This document shows, piece by piece, positions 35,247-45,981 of a stretch of 64,000 bases of DNA. The DNA comes from Vibrio sp. YMD68. Its GTDB lineage: Bacteria > Pseudomonadota > Gammaproteobacteria > Enterobacterales > Vibrionaceae. Where the stretch lies: assembly GCF_029958905.1 (NCBI RefSeq), contig NZ_CP124614.1:2790001-2854000 (forward strand), in the 5' to 3' direction. Each line of letters begins with the position of its first letter. Position 1 is the first letter of the stretch. Both the position numbers and the translations under genes were made by a program. The notes beneath the pieces are model-generated. The model worked only from the letters and a program-made list of their open reading frames with translations, did not search any database and had not been told where the DNA came from.

Positions 35247-37196
35247 ATGATATCACCAGATGCTAAGATCAAGATACAAAATTTTGGTCGCTTCCTATCT
35301 AACATGGTAATGCCAAATATTGGCGCCTTCATCGCTTGGGGATTTATTACCGCACTCTTTATTCCAACTGGCTGGCTTCCAAACGAAACTCTTGCGGCCA
35401 TGGTTGGCCCAATGATCACCTACCTATTACCTTTATTGATCGGTTATACCGGCGGTAAATTAGTCGGCGGAGAACGCGGCGCGGTAGTCGGTGCAATTAC
35501 AACAATGGGCGTGATTGTCGGGACTGACATCCCAATGTTTATGGGGGCAATGATGGTTGGCCCAATGGGCGGCTGGGCAATAAAAGTCTTTGACCAAAAA
35601 GTTGAAGGGAAAGTGAAAAGCGGTTTTGAGATGTTGGTCAACAATTTCTCTGCCGGCATTATCGGAATGGTATGTGCCATCATCGCTTTCTTTTTTATCG
35701 GGCCATTTGTAAAAATATTATCTGCTGGTCTTGCTGGCGGAGTACACTTTTTAGTGGAAGCACACCTTCTGCCTCTCACCTCTATTTTTGTTGAACCAGC
35801 TAAAATCCTTTTCCTAAATAACGCCATTAACCACGGTATATTTTCTCCTCTGGGTATTCAGCAAGCCTCTGAAGCAGGCCAATCGATTTTCTTCCTTATC
35901 GAAGCAAATCCAGGCCCTGGTTTAGGTATCTTGCTTGCGTACATGGTGTTTGGTAAAGGCACAGCAAAACAAACCGCTGGTGGCGCATCGATTATTCATT
36001 TCTTCGGTGGTATCCACGAGATTTATTTCCCATACATCTTGATGAACCCTAGATTAATTCTTGCAGCCATTGCTGGTGGTATGACAGGCGTATTTGTTCT
36101 GACGGTCTTTGATGCGGGAATTGTTTCTCCTGCTTCACCAGGATCAATCTTTGCTGTGTTACTGATGACTCAGAAAGCTTCAATCGTCGGCGTCCTAGCC
36201 TCTATCATTTCATCCGCTGCGGTTTCATTTGCCGTTGCCTCGGTATTAATGAAAACACAAACCACAACCGATGAAGATGGAGACGAATCAGCGCTAAATA
36301 AAGCGACATCTCAAATGAAAAATATGAAGTCAGCTTCTAAAGGCGCAACGGTTGCTCACCAAAATAAAGGCAACATCGATTTAGCCAATGTGCAAAGCAT
36401 TGTTGTCGCTTGTGATGCAGGAATGGGGTCTAGTGCTATGGGTGCTGGTCTATTGCGAAAAAAAATTCAAGAAGCGGGTTTAGCCATTAATGTCACTAAT
36501 CTTGCGATTAACAGCCTTACAGAAGGTGCCGATATTGTGATTACTCATAAAGACCTGACTGATCGTGCTCGCATGCATGCTGAAAATGCACACCACATTT
36601 CATTAACGAATTTCCTAGACAGTGGAATGTACAACCAGCTCGTAGCAAAACTATTGTCTGCGCAAAAGAATACCGCGGCCAACGAAGACAACATTGGCAA
36701 GATGTCAGTATTAGCGGCGAACGACGACAGCTTTGAGCAAACTCAACCTTCTGTCTTCCAAATTCAAAGCAAGAATATTCACCTCGGGTTAAAAGCGGAT
36801 AATAAAAACGATGCGATTCGCTTTGCCGGTAACAAACTCGTTGAGCTTGGTTATGTAGAGCCAGAGTATGTCGATGCCATGTTTGAGCGTGAAAAATTGG
36901 TCCCAACTTACCTTGGTGAATCTATTGCTGTTCCTCATGGAACCGTAGAAGCAAAAGATCGTGTAAAGAAAACGGGCATAGTGATTTGCCAATATCCATC
37001 GGGTATTCAATTCACCGACGATAAAGACGATGTGGCGAAACTGGTTATCGGTATTGCTGCTAAAAATGACGAACATATTCAAGTTATTACCTCAATAACG
37101 AATGCGCTCGATGAGCCAGATGCCATCGAAAAGCTGACTAAGACACAGGATGTGAATGAGATTCTAAACATCCTATCTGGTCATCAAGCCGCATAA
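35247..37196 (+). CDS. mtlA: Mannitol-specific PTS enzyme IICBA
   Basis: Imports mannitol and phosphorylates it to mannitol-1-phosphate. 649 residues in three domains: membrane EIIC (about 1-340, with the GGIHEIYFPY substrate motif), EIIB with phosphocysteine C389 in VVACDAGMGSSAMG, and EIIA with active H564 in AVPHGT. Same architecture as E. coli MtlA (C384, H554). GGGGA lies 6 bases before the ATG. First gene of mtlA-mtlD-mtlR; the leader is strongly folded and AT-rich CRP-like sites lie upstream. Confidence 0.98.
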   Translation: MISPDAKIKIQNFGRFLSNMVMPNIGAFIAWGFITALFIPTGWLPNETLAAMVGPMITYLLPLLIGYTGGKLVGGERGAVVGAITTMGVIVGTDIPMFMGAMMVGPMGGWAIKVFDQKVEGKVKSGFEMLVNNFSAGIIGMVCAIIAFFFIGPFVKILSAGLAGGVHFLVEAHLLPLTSIFVEPAKILFLNNAINHGIFSPLGIQQASEAGQSIFFLIEANPGPGLGILLAYMVFGKGTAKQTAGGASIIHFFGGIHEIYFPYILMNPRLILAAIAGGMTGVFVLTVFDAGIVSPASPGSIFAVLLMTQKASIVGVLASIISSAAVSFAVASVLMKTQTTTDEDGDESALNKATSQMKNMKSASKGATVAHQNKGNIDLANVQSIVVACDAGMGSSAMGAGLLRKKIQEAGLAINVTNLAINSLTEGADIVITHKDLTDRARMHAENAHHISLTNFLDSGMYNQLVAKLLSAQKNTAANEDNIGKMSVLAANDDSFEQTQPSVFQIQSKNIHLGLKADNKNDAIRFAGNKLVELGYVEPEYVDAMFEREKLVPTYLGESIAVPHGTVEAKDRVKKTGIVICQYPSGIQFTDDKDDVAKLVIGIAAKNDEHIQVITSITNALDEPDAIEKLTKTQDVNEILNILSGHQAA

Positions 37197-37198
37197 AG

Positions 37199-37249
37199 TT
37201 TTGCTCCTGAGCAAAAGAGGTCAACTGCGCCCCCTATTCGGTTGACCTC
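37199..37249 (+). repeat. Two adjacent hairpins between mtlA and mtlD
   Basis: TTTTGCTC-CT-GAGCAAAA (37199-37216) is followed directly by GAGGTCAAC, 15-base loop, GTTGACCTC (37217-37249). Both stems are perfect. No T run follows, so they look like mRNA-stabilising or processing structures rather than terminators. Confidence 0.65.
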
Positions 37250-37299
37250 ACCCAGAAGCAGAATCGTTATCCATTTATATATTTTGAGTAGGTAAGATT

Positions 37300-38448
37300 A
37301 TGAAAAATGCAGTTCATTTTGGTGCTGGTAATATTGGCCGTGGCTTCATTGGTAAGTTACTCGCAGACGCTGACGTTGCCGTCACCTTTGCCGACGTAGA
37401 TGAACCACTAGTGGATCAGCTCAGTCACAAACAGGAATATAAAGTCAAGGTTGTTGGTTCGAAGTGTCAAACGGACACGGTCACCCATGTCACTGCTGTT
37501 AATTCGGCGAGCGAAGATGTCATTGACCAAATCGTAAAAACCGATTTAGTGACAACAGCCGTCGGTCCAAACGTTCTCGACATCATCGCTAAGACTATTG
37601 CAAAGGGAATCGAGAAACGTTTCATCTCAGGGAATCAAAAGCCCCTTAATATCATTGCTTGTGAAAATATGGTTCGTGGGACGACGCATTTAAAAGGCGA
37701 AGTTTACAAATACTTAGATGAATCATTGCACCATCAAGCAGAGATTCTTATTGGGTTTGTTGATTCAGCCGTTGATCGTATCGTTCCTCCTACCTCGGCA
37801 GCCAATGACGATCCTCTCGAGGTGACGGTTGAAAGCTTCAGTGAATGGATTGTTGACGAGCAACAATTTAAAGGTGAAATACCTGATATTGATGGTATGG
37901 AAAAGACCTCAAACCTAATGGCGTTCGTTGAACGTAAACTGTTTACTCTTAACACAGGTCACTGTGTTACTGCCTACCTAGGGTGCCTCAAAGGACACCC
38001 TACGATTCGTGATGCCATTGAAGATAAAGAGATTCGAGACGAAGTGAAACAAGCGATGCTCGAAAGCGGTGAAGTACTGATTCAACGTTATGGCTTTGAT
38101 CGTGATATCCACAATGCGTACATTAACAAGATTCTAGATCGCTTTGCCAACCCATACCTTATTGATGAAGTGGATCGTGTAGGACGTCAACCGATTCGAA
38201 AATTGGGTGCTAATGATCGATTAATCAAACCGCTATTAGGTACAATCGAGTATCACCTTGAAAATAAAACGCTTTTAAAAGGCATTGCTGCCGCTTTAAA
38301 ATACACAAACGCTACCGATCCACAGGCCGTCGAGTTACAGCAGTCGATACAGACACAAGGTATTAAAAAAACCTTAGCGCAATATACGGGCTTAGCTGAA
38401 TCAAGCGAAGAAGTGAAAAACATTGAGCTAATTTTCAATCAACTATAG
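37300..38448 (+). CDS. mtlD: Mannitol-1-phosphate 5-dehydrogenase
   Basis: Oxidises mannitol-1-phosphate to fructose-6-phosphate with NAD+, feeding glycolysis. 382 residues, matching the family; NAD site [14 protein letters not shown] at the N-terminus, and the polyol-dehydrogenase pattern ([37 protein letters not shown]). Ribosome site is weak. Downstream of the double hairpin and upstream of an attenuator-like stem. Confidence 0.97.
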   Translation: MKNAVHFGAGNIGRGFIGKLLADADVAVTFADVDEPLVDQLSHKQEYKVKVVGSKCQTDTVTHVTAVNSASEDVIDQIVKTDLVTTAVGPNVLDIIAKTIAKGIEKRFISGNQKPLNIIACENMVRGTTHLKGEVYKYLDESLHHQAEILIGFVDSAVDRIVPPTSAANDDPLEVTVESFSEWIVDEQQFKGEIPDIDGMEKTSNLMAFVERKLFTLNTGHCVTAYLGCLKGHPTIRDAIEDKEIRDEVKQAMLESGEVLIQRYGFDRDIHNAYINKILDRFANPYLIDEVDRVGRQPIRKLGANDRLIKPLLGTIEYHLENKTLLKGIAAALKYTNATDPQAVELQQSIQTQGIKKTLAQYTGLAESSEEVKNIELIFNQL

Positions 38449-38454
38449 ACAAAT

Positions 38455-38474
38455 AGGGGCTTAACGCCCCTTTT
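38455..38474 (+). terminator. Terminator/attenuator between mtlD and mtlR
   Basis: AGGGGC, loop TTAAC, GCCCCTTTTAT, 7 bases past mtlD. It would cut transcription of the repressor gene mtlR to a fraction. Confidence 0.65.
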
Positions 38475-38496
38475 ATCGTAATTTTAAAAGAAGTGT

Positions 38497-39027
38497 ATGC
38501 CCATTAATATCAACGAAACTGAGATCATCGAACAGCTAAATAACGCACCTTCTGTGCGGGGTTTTTTTATTGCGACCGTCGACGTTTTCAGCGATTCCAT
38601 CGATGCTTTAGTTCAGCGAATATTTCGTAAAGATAATTTTGCCGTGCAGTCGGTCGTCGGGCCACTGTTGCAAGACACTGGCCCGTTGGGCGATCTTTCT
38701 GTTCGTTTAAAATTGCTGTTTGGCTTGGGGGTCCTTCCCGATGAGGTATATCACGACATCGAGGATATTATTAAGCTCAAAAATAAACTGAATAACGATG
38801 CGGCTGATTATCAATTCACTGATCCTAATATTCTTCTACCAATAAAAGAACTCAACCTAGTCAAAAAAATGGGCATGGTTCAACTTGAAGTCACTGAGCC
38901 TGATGACGATGTTAATATTGAGTTCTATCACCTTCAATTACAGCGCCAACAGCAAATTATTAAATCAAGCCTATCACTGGCTATTGTCGATATCTGCAAT
39001 GAACTCGGCAAGGACAGTCCATTCTAG
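38497..39027 (+). CDS. mtlR: Mannitol operon repressor MtlR
   Basis: 176-residue MtlR/MltR-family protein that represses the mannitol operon without a recognisable DNA-binding domain. Helical throughout; typical opening (NINETEIIEQLNNAPSVRGFFIATV) and LGVLPDEVYHDIEDIIKLKNKLNND (quoted parts: SVRGFFIATV, YHDIEDIIKLKNKLN). Starts 48 bases after mtlD, within the same operon. How it represses in this family is not settled. Confidence 0.93.
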   Translation: MPININETEIIEQLNNAPSVRGFFIATVDVFSDSIDALVQRIFRKDNFAVQSVVGPLLQDTGPLGDLSVRLKLLFGLGVLPDEVYHDIEDIIKLKNKLNNDAADYQFTDPNILLPIKELNLVKKMGMVQLEVTEPDDDVNIEFYHLQLQRQQQIIKSSLSLAIVDICNELGKDSPF

Positions 39028-39131
39028 CCTTTTCTCCTTTTGATTCACCAGTCATTGCTAGCCAAACAGACTTGGTAAAAACACGGCGCACTTTGCCATT
39101 AATGGTTCTCCTACTACGACCTCAATAAAGA

Positions 39132-39162
39132 AAATAAAAAGCCAAGGCGATGACCTTGGCTT
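39132..39162 (-). terminator. Terminator of glmS
   Basis: AAGCCAAGG, loop CGATGA, CCTTGGCTT; on the minus strand it is followed by TTTTTATTTTC. It lies 37 bases past the glmS stop. May also stop mtl transcripts on the plus strand. Confidence 0.82.
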
Positions 39163-39198
39163 CAAATGTAACTAATTGTCGTTTAGCTCTCTGGCCAT

Positions 39199-41031
39199 TT
39201 ATTCCACTGTAACAGCTTTAGCTAGATTTCTAGGTTGATCGACATCCGTACCTTTGATCAGCGCGACATGGTATGACAGTAACTGCATTGGAACCGTATA
39301 AAAAATAGGGGCTGTAATATCACTCACATGAGGCATTTTGATGATTTTCATGTTCTCATCACTTTCAAAGCCCGCCATTTCATCAGCAAAAACATACAAC
39401 AAACCGCCACGAGCCCTTACCTCTTCGACATTCGATTTTAACTTTTCCAGTAAATCATTATTTGGTGCGACAACAACTACGGGCATATCGGCATCAATCA
39501 ACGCAAGAGGCCCATGTTTAAGTTCACCAGCGGCATAGGCTTCAGCATGGATGTATGATATTTCTTTCAGCTTCAATGAGGCTTCCATAGCAATAGGATA
39601 GAACTCACCGCGCCCCAAGAATAATGTGTGTTGTTTATCAGCAAAATCCGGAGCCAACGCTTCAATTTCTTTATCGAATGATAAAGCGTGTTCAATTTGA
39701 GCCGGTAACGCGTGTAAAGCCTCGACGATTTCCGTTTCCTTTTCACGATTGATCACGCCTTTTTGCTTCCCAAGAGCAGTCACCATCATCAATAAAGCAG
39801 CCAGTTGTGTAGTGAAGGCTTTTGTTGATGCGACACCTATCTCGGTACCTGCACGCGTCATAAACGCAAAATCAGATTCACGCACTAAAGACGACCCCGC
39901 GACATTACATACGGTCATCGCTGCCATGTAGCCTTTTTCTTTCGCCAGACGAAGAGCTGCAAGCGTGTCTGCTGTTTCACCTGATTGAGAAAGCGTAACC
40001 AGCAGACTGTTTGGGCGTGTCACAAATTTTCTGTAACGGAATTCAGACGCAATTTCTACATCACAGCTGACCCCAGCTAAGGATTCAAACCAGTAGCGAG
40101 CCGCCATTCCTGAATTGTATGAGGTACCACACGCGATAATTTGAACGTGTTCGACCTGATTCAGTATCTCTTCGGCATTAACGCCAATGGCATTCGTCAC
40201 CACGGAATCAGCGGAAATACGCCCTTCCATCGTGTTGATTAATGCCGTTGGTTGCTCGAATATTTCTTTCTGCATGAAGTGACGGTATTTGCCTTTGTCA
40301 CCAGCATCATGCTCAGCATTTGATTCCACCACTTCGCGATTAACACGCTCACCAGCGACATCAAAGACATTAACTTCACGACGTGTAACCTCGGCAACGT
40401 CCCCTTCTTCGAGATACATGAAGCGGCGAGTTACGTTAAGCAGTGCCAATTGATCAGAAGCCAAAAAGTTTTCACCGACACCGAAACCAATAACGATAGG
40501 ACTGCCTGAACGCGCCACAACAATACGGCTAGGATCCTTGCGATCAACGACAACGGTGCCGTAAGCACCATCTAATTGTTTGGCTGTCTTTTGCAACGCT
40601 TCAACCAGAGAGTGTGAAGTGCGACGTTCCCATTCAACAAGATGAGCAATAACCTCTGTATCGGTTTGAGAGGTAAACTCATAGCCACGCTCTTTTAGCA
40701 GAGTGCGCAGTGCTTCATGATTTTCGATAATACCGTTGTGTACAACTGCAATATCACCTGACATATGAGGGTGAGCGTTCGCTTCCGAAGGTTCACCGTG
40801 TGTCGCCCAGCGAGTATGCGCAATACCAGTACCGCCAATCACATGTTGCTCGTCTACTGCGTCTGCTAGCTCTTGTACTTTACCTAGGCGGCGTACACGA
40901 GTCAGGTTAGATTCGCTATCAACCACAGCAACACCCGCCGAGTCATACCCACGATACTCAAGGCGACGAAGGCCCTCTACTAAAATCTCGGCCACATCAC
41001 GCTGCGCAACGGCACCTACAATTCCACACAT
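39199..41031 (-). CDS. glmS: Glucosamine-6-phosphate synthase (glutamine-dependent)
   Basis: Makes glucosamine-6-phosphate for peptidoglycan and LPS. 610 residues: N-terminal glutaminase with nucleophile C2 ([11 protein letters not shown]) and [11 protein letters not shown], then two SIS isomerase domains ([38 protein letters not shown] quoted as [18 protein letters not shown]). Ends [13 protein letters not shown], the universal C-terminus. Lies downstream of a DeoR regulator gene in the same orientation. Confidence 0.99.
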   Translation of the reverse strand: MCGIVGAVAQRDVAEILVEGLRRLEYRGYDSAGVAVVDSESNLTRVRRLGKVQELADAVDEQHVIGGTGIAHTRWATHGEPSEANAHPHMSGDIAVVHNGIIENHEALRTLLKERGYEFTSQTDTEVIAHLVEWERRTSHSLVEALQKTAKQLDGAYGTVVVDRKDPSRIVVARSGSPIVIGFGVGENFLASDQLALLNVTRRFMYLEEGDVAEVTRREVNVFDVAGERVNREVVESNAEHDAGDKGKYRHFMQKEIFEQPTALINTMEGRISADSVVTNAIGVNAEEILNQVEHVQIIACGTSYNSGMAARYWFESLAGVSCDVEIASEFRYRKFVTRPNSLLVTLSQSGETADTLAALRLAKEKGYMAAMTVCNVAGSSLVRESDFAFMTRAGTEIGVASTKAFTTQLAALLMMVTALGKQKGVINREKETEIVEALHALPAQIEHALSFDKEIEALAPDFADKQHTLFLGRGEFYPIAMEASLKLKEISYIHAEAYAAGELKHGPLALIDADMPVVVVAPNNDLLEKLKSNVEEVRARGGLLYVFADEMAGFESDENMKIIKMPHVSDITAPIFYTVPMQLLSYHVALIKGTDVDQPRNLAKAVTVE

Positions 41032-41135
41032 AGTATTACTCCATTATATTTTTATTGTGTTCATCCCCAAGGCGGCAAGCGAAAGCCATAAAATAGGGAC
41101 TTTGTCTTTTCTAACATTCTTTTTAAGCGAGATTT

Positions 41136-41897
41136 TTACGCGAGAATGACTCGCACATTATTGGATTCAATCTCAGCACAATGTTCAGGTGAAAGATCGC
41201 TATCGGTCACCAATACATCGATGCTTTCCCAGCCCAATTCTAAATTAGGGATTTTTCGGCCCAGTTTTTCAGATTCAACCATCACCACGACTTCCCGCGA
41301 CACCTCAGCCATGACCTTGCTTAAACCAACTAACTCATTAAATGTAGTCGTTCCTCGGCTAAGATCGATCCCATCGGCGCCAATAAATAGCTGGTCAAAA
41401 TCGTAAGAGCGCAAAACAGATTCTGCAACTTGCCCTTGAAAGGACTCAGAGTGAGTATCCCAAGTGCCACCAGTCATTAATAAGGTTGGCTCGCTTTCAA
41501 GATCATTCAGCGCATTCGCGACATTTAAAGAGTTGGTCATCACCACTAATCCGTTTTTATGATTCAGCTGCTGTATAAGCGCAGCAGTGGTGCTGCCACT
41601 GTCAATCACAATGCGATTATGATCTCGAATGAGATTCGCAGCGGCGGTTGCCAGTTTGATCTTTCGAGGCGAAACTTTAGGGCCAAGCTCTTCATTGACG
41701 ACTTCTTTAGGTAGTGCAATTGCACCACCATAGCGTCTTAATAGCTGGCCATTTTTCTCAAGCTCAGCCAGATCCTTTCTAATCGTGACTTCAGATGTTG
41801 TAAACTTACAGGATAATTCCTCTACGCTGACTTCTCCTAACTCGATAATTAGGTTTGAAATAGCGTGCCTTCTGAGCTGTGTGTTTCGTTTCGACAT
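41136..41897 (-). CDS. DeoR-family transcriptional regulator
   Basis: 253-residue regulator with an N-terminal helix-turn-helix (RRHAISNLIIELGEVSVEELSCKFTTSEVTIRKDLAEL in two helices; key part TSEVTIRKDLAELE) and a C-terminal sugar-phosphate-sensing domain (VIDSGSTTAALIQQL, MTGGTWDTHSESFQG). Located 104 bases upstream of glmS and divergent from pyk, the usual Vibrio arrangement, so an amino-sugar effector and glmS control are plausible but inferred. ATG at 41897 gives the normal N-terminus; the frame continues upstream without homologous sequence. Confidence 0.9.
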   Translation of the reverse strand: MSKRNTQLRRHAISNLIIELGEVSVEELSCKFTTSEVTIRKDLAELEKNGQLLRRYGGAIALPKEVVNEELGPKVSPRKIKLATAAANLIRDHNRIVIDSGSTTAALIQQLNHKNGLVVMTNSLNVANALNDLESEPTLLMTGGTWDTHSESFQGQVAESVLRSYDFDQLFIGADGIDLSRGTTTFNELVGLSKVMAEVSREVVVMVESEKLGRKIPNLELGWESIDVLVTDSDLSPEHCAEIESNNVRVILA

Positions 41898-42320
41898 CAA
41901 AAAATCCACTTTAAGTTTCAAACTGAAAGTAATTATAGTCAAAGCGAAAGATAATCGTCCATTTATTTCGAACTAAAAAATAAATATTTCATACCAAAAC
42001 CTTGTCCTAAGACAACTCTATACCGTGATATTGAAATGATTCGGTGGTAGAATTGCGCCCGAAAAGAAAATAAATTACAGAATTAGTCGTTATTTGTTTG
42101 CAAACTTACCCAATCAAGTAGGGTGAGTCCCATAAAAACCCAATATTTGCGCTTTTGCTTGGTCATAAAATGACTAAATCAAGTGAAAGACTTACAAGAA
42201 TGATGTAGTTATTTAAAAACCAATGAGTTTTGGCTAATAAGAAATGCTAAACGCAGGTTCTACATTAACAATGACAAACCAATTTCAAATTTAAACATTA
42301 CTTACCGGAGAGTATCTTCC
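41898..42320. other. Divergent control region between deoR-type gene and pyk
   Basis: 423 bases without a gene. It carries a short dyad GTCAT-AAA-ATGAC (42162-42174) and a weak Cra-like half-site TGAAATGATTC (near 42032). No convincing operator pair for the DeoR protein is visible. Confidence 0.45.
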
Positions 42321-43733
42321 ATGAAAAAGACCAAAATCGTATGTACGATCGGCCCAAAAACTGAATCTGTTGAGAAACTAACTGAGCTAGTAAATGCAGG
42401 CATGAACGTAATGCGCCTGAACTTCTCACACGGTGACTTTGCAGAGCACGGCACTCGTATTGCGAACTTCCGCACTGTAATGGAAGCAAAAGGCGAGCAA
42501 CTTGCTATCCTTCTTGACACTAAAGGTCCTGAAATCCGCACGATCAAACTAGACGGCGGCAATGATGTTGACCTAGTGGCTGGTCAAGAGTTCACTTTCA
42601 CAACTGATGCTTCAGTTGTAGGTAATAAAGATATCGTTGCTGTTACTTACCTAGGTTTTGCTAAAGACCTAACGGCTGGTAACACTATTCTAGTCGATGA
42701 CGGCCTAATCGAAATGGAAGTTATCTCAACGTCTGAAACAGAAGTTAAGTGTAAAGTTCTTAACAACGGCGCTCTAGGCGAAAACAAAGGTGTTAACCTT
42801 CCTGGCGTTTCTGTTCAACTTCCAGCTCTTTCTGAAAAAGACAAAGCTGACCTTAAATTTGGTTGTGAGCAAGGCGTTGATTTCGTTGCTGCTTCTTTCA
42901 TCCGTAAAGAAGAAGATGTTAAAGAAATCCGTGCTCTTCTAAACGCTAATGGCGGCGAAAGCATCCACATCATCTCAAAAATTGAGAACCAAGAAGGTGT
43001 TGATAACTTCGATTCAATTCTTGAAGCGTCTGACGGCATCATGGTTGCTCGTGGCGATCTAGGTGTTGAAATCCCAGCTGAAGAAGTAATTTTCGCTCAA
43101 AAAATGATGATCGAGAAGTGTAACCGTGCACGTAAGATGGTTATCACTGCAACTCAAATGCTTGATTCAATGATCAGCAACCCACGTCCAACTCGTGCTG
43201 AAGCGGGTGACGTTGCGAACGCTATCATGGATGGTACTGATGCAGTCATGCTTTCTGGCGAAACAGCTAAAGGTAAGTACCCTGTTGAAGCGGTCACTAT
43301 CATGGCTCAAATCGCTAACCGTACTGACAGCGCTCTTAAAGCTGAACTAGGTTCTCGTTTAGACAGCCCACGTCTACGCATCACTGAAGCGGTATGTAAA
43401 GGCGCAGTAGACACAGCTGAGAAACTAGCGGCTCCTCTAATCGTTGTTGCTACTGAAGGCGGCAAGTCTGCACGTTCAGTACGTAAGTACTTCCCAACGG
43501 CAAACATTCTTGCTCTTACTACAAACAAGAAAACTGCAGCACAGCTAGTACTAACTAAAGGTGTTAAGCCAGTGCTTGTTGATTCAATCGAAAGCACAGA
43601 TGCTTTCTACATCAACGGTAAGACAATTGCTCTTGAGTCTGGTCTTGGTAAGAAAGGCGACATCGTACTAATGGTTTCTGGTGCACTTGTTGCTTCAGGT
43701 ACAACTAACACAGCTTCTGTTCACGTTCTTTAA
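42321..43733 (+). CDS. pykF: Pyruvate kinase (type I, PykF-like)
   Basis: Converts phosphoenolpyruvate and ADP to pyruvate and ATP. 470 residues, the length of fructose-1,6-bisphosphate-activated PykF; motifs [28 protein letters not shown], the active-site [15 protein letters not shown] and [21 protein letters not shown]. Codon choice is strongly biased toward highly expressed usage (GTTGAA, CTT, CGT). Followed by a perfect UUCG terminator. PykF versus PykA is judged by length and N-terminus only. Confidence 0.92.
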   Translation: MKKTKIVCTIGPKTESVEKLTELVNAGMNVMRLNFSHGDFAEHGTRIANFRTVMEAKGEQLAILLDTKGPEIRTIKLDGGNDVDLVAGQEFTFTTDASVVGNKDIVAVTYLGFAKDLTAGNTILVDDGLIEMEVISTSETEVKCKVLNNGALGENKGVNLPGVSVQLPALSEKDKADLKFGCEQGVDFVAASFIRKEEDVKEIRALLNANGGESIHIISKIENQEGVDNFDSILEASDGIMVARGDLGVEIPAEEVIFAQKMMIEKCNRARKMVITATQMLDSMISNPRPTRAEAGDVANAIMDGTDAVMLSGETAKGKYPVEAVTIMAQIANRTDSALKAELGSRLDSPRLRITEAVCKGAVDTAEKLAAPLIVVATEGGKSARSVRKYFPTANILALTTNKKTAAQLVLTKGVKPVLVDSIESTDAFYINGKTIALESGLGKKGDIVLMVSGALVASGTTNTASVHVL

Positions 43734-43755
43734 GAACTGACTAGATTCTGATGTT

Positions 43756-43783
43756 AAAAAAGAGAGCTTCGGCTCTCTTTTTT
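43756..43783 (+). terminator. Terminator of pyk
   Basis: AAAAAAGAGAGC, TTCG tetraloop, GCTCTCTTTTTT: a perfect stem with a stabilising UUCG loop, 23 bases past the stop codon. Confidence 0.95.
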
Positions 43784-43848
43784 GTTTCTATCGTTCTTAG
43801 ATTTAAAGTCTTAATTCACCTATTTAAGGTAGGTGCTTACAGATCAAC

Positions 43849-44547
43849 TCACTCATTCTCAAGCTTGTAAATCACATCGACTCTATCTCGAATCACGAGA
43901 GTTGAGTCTTGATAACTGCTACTTTCAGCCTCTGCGTCCATTGACATGGAGCGCATCAGAACAGGCTGAGTACTTGGCATGTTGTAGTCTATGCGCCATA
44001 CGCCACCGATCTTTTGTTCAAAACCTTGCGCTAAGGACTTTGCTTTGGCATTGGCGTCTTTGATTGCAGCAAGTCGCGCTTGTTGTTGGTATTGACTTTC
44101 ATCACGAACTTTTAGACGAATCGCATCAACCTGATTGATCCCTTCACTTAAAGCAATATCCAGATATTGATTAAGCTTGGTCAAATCATCCACTTTTACC
44201 GTCACAGTACGAGATGCACGATACCCCACCAGCTCTGGTTTGCCTTTTTTAGGGTAATGATATTGAGGGGTCAGATACAAATTGGAGCTATTAATGCTTT
44301 CGCTTGTCACGCTATGTTGGCTAAGCTGAACAATAAAGTCATCGACCACTGTATCCACAGATTGTTTGGCTTGTTCTGCGGTCATGGTCGTCTCAACCAC
44401 TCTCACCGTAAACTCCGCTATATCTGGGGTTGCCTGAACTTCACCGTAACCCGTCGTCACAAGGTGAGGAAAGTTCGGCGCAGTGGCGAATGTATTGAAG
44501 CTCATCAAACCACTGGTTACTAAGGTCAAAATAGGTAACATCTTCAT
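43849..44547 (-). CDS. yggE: SIMPL-domain periplasmic protein (YggE-like)
   Basis: 232-residue SIMPL/DUF541 protein, exported (signal peptide about 1-22, cleavage near FATA). The region GYGEVQATPDIAEFTVRVVE, ending in repeated beta strands and DSTLVIRDRVDVIYKLENE, matches YggE, an oxidative-stress-linked protein whose biochemical role is unknown. E. coli order is yggE-argO-mscS-fbaA-pgk-epd; here argO is missing between yggE and mscS but the rest is kept, supporting the name. Confidence 0.85.
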   Translation of the reverse strand: MKMLPILTLVTSGLMSFNTFATAPNFPHLVTTGYGEVQATPDIAEFTVRVVETTMTAEQAKQSVDTVVDDFIVQLSQHSVTSESINSSNLYLTPQYHYPKKGKPELVGYRASRTVTVKVDDLTKLNQYLDIALSEGINQVDAIRLKVRDESQYQQQARLAAIKDANAKAKSLAQGFEQKIGGVWRIDYNMPSTQPVLMRSMSMDAEAESSSYQDSTLVIRDRVDVIYKLENE

Positions 44548-44721
44548 TTTTAATACCTTATAGTTTTATCACTTATATAATAGGCCATCCCTTACCATTG
44601 GCTACCATTTCACCAATAACCTGACATAACTTTTACCTAGACTTATCTTATTGCCATTGAGATTCACTCAGCCCTGTATTTCATCATATTAACGTCTGGA
44701 AGCTTATAGCGAGCAACAATA

Positions 44722-44782
44722 AAAAAGCGAGTCTCATACAACCCATATATCTCACATACTGGGCTGGATGAACTCGCTTTTT
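44722..44782 (-). terminator. Large nested hairpin, probable mscS terminator
   Basis: AAAAAGCGAGT (44722-44732) and ACTCGCTTTTT (44772-44782) pair around a 39-base loop that itself contains CCCA/TGGG. On the minus strand it ends in a T run, about 50 bases past mscS. Confidence 0.7.
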
Positions 44783-44829
44783 CTGTGGCAGACCGTTGCT
44801 ATTCTGCCTAACCTAAAAATGTCTTTTTA

Positions 44830-45693
44830 CTAATCGACTTTATTAAGGTGTACGTCCATTTGTGGGAATGGAATTTCGATATCATTTTCATCCAAAGCAA
44901 TTTTTATCGCTTGAAGCGTATCGAAGTAAACATCCCAATAATCGGCGGTTTTACACCAAGGTCGCACGACGAAATTCACCGATGAATCAGCAAGAGCGCT
45001 GACACCAATTTGAATACCTTTCTCTTTAATTAAACGAGGGTCAGCTTCAAGTGTTTCGCGAATAACTTGTTCTGTTTTCTTTAGATCGGCACTGTATGAC
45101 ACACCAATAACGTGATCGACACGGCGAGTATCATGACGCGAATAGTTAGTGATTGGGCTGCCAATTACGCTACCATTCGGCACAACAACCATTTTATTGT
45201 CTGGTGTTGTTAGAACCGTTTGGAAAATCTGAATTGATTCAACTGAACCAGCTACACCGCCAATCTCCACGTAGTCGCCAGACTTAAACGGACGGAATGC
45301 TACGATCAATACACCTGCGGCAAAGTTTGAAAGCGAACCTTGTAATGCAAGACCAACGGCTAAACCAGCGGCACCAATAACAGCAACAACAGAAGCGGTT
45401 TGAACACCCAACCTGCCCAATGCAGCAATAAGAACAATCACAAACAACAGGTAACGAACTAGACCATGAACAAATTCAATAACAGCCTTGTCCATATCCT
45501 TTTTCTTTAAAACCTTAGCAACACTATTCGCCACTGCTTTAACGATCATATTACCGATGAACAGAATAAGTACTGCGGAAATAATGTTCACACCATATTG
45601 AACAAATAAATCGGAATTATTCGTTAACCACGTTTCAGCGTGTGTTAACCCATCAACCAAAGGAGTTTCAATCTCCAGTGAGCCATCTGCCAT
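44830..45693 (-). CDS. mscS: Small-conductance mechanosensitive channel MscS
   Basis: Opens under membrane tension to release solutes on osmotic downshock. 287 residues: three N-terminal helices (about 30-130), the glycine/alanine-rich pore helix TM3 (ASVVAVIGAAGLAVGLALQG), then the cytoplasmic beta domain (VEIGGVAGSVESIQIFQTVL, VVVPNGSVIGSPITNYS). Length and sequence are close to E. coli MscS (286). Faces fbaA in the conserved order. Confidence 0.97.
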   Translation of the reverse strand: MADGSLEIETPLVDGLTHAETWLTNNSDLFVQYGVNIISAVLILFIGNMIVKAVANSVAKVLKKKDMDKAVIEFVHGLVRYLLFVIVLIAALGRLGVQTASVVAVIGAAGLAVGLALQGSLSNFAAGVLIVAFRPFKSGDYVEIGGVAGSVESIQIFQTVLTTPDNKMVVVPNGSVIGSPITNYSRHDTRRVDHVIGVSYSADLKKTEQVIRETLEADPRLIKEKGIQIGVSALADSSVNFVVRPWCKTADYWDVYFDTLQAIKIALDENDIEIPFPQMDVHLNKVD

Positions 45694-45932
45694 ATCTTAG
45701 TCCTCTTAAAATACATCTAAACCAAACACATTTAACACCCGCAGCCTTAGAAACAAATCGTTACAAATGCCGTCGAATTTTTGGCACGATATCTTATTTA
45801 TGGCGCATTGCAAAGTAAGAGTTTGGTTAACTTACGTTACTAGACCACTTTTGATAACAACCTGTTACAGGTTACGCATAAATGTAATGTTTCGCTAGGT
45901 TTAATAACGTCTTAGAAATGAATTTTAGGCAT

Positions 45933-45959
45933 AAAAAAACCCGCCATAGGCGGGTTTTT
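45933..45959 (-). terminator. Terminator of fbaA
   Basis: AAAAACCCGCC-ATA-GGCGGGTTTTT, 22 bases past the fbaA stop; symmetrical, so it may act in both directions. Confidence 0.92.
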
Positions 45960-45981
45960 GAAACGGTTATCGAAGACTAAA

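Noticed and set aside
42028..42040. Cra (FruR) operator upstream of pyk
   Set aside because: Only one half of the palindrome fits.
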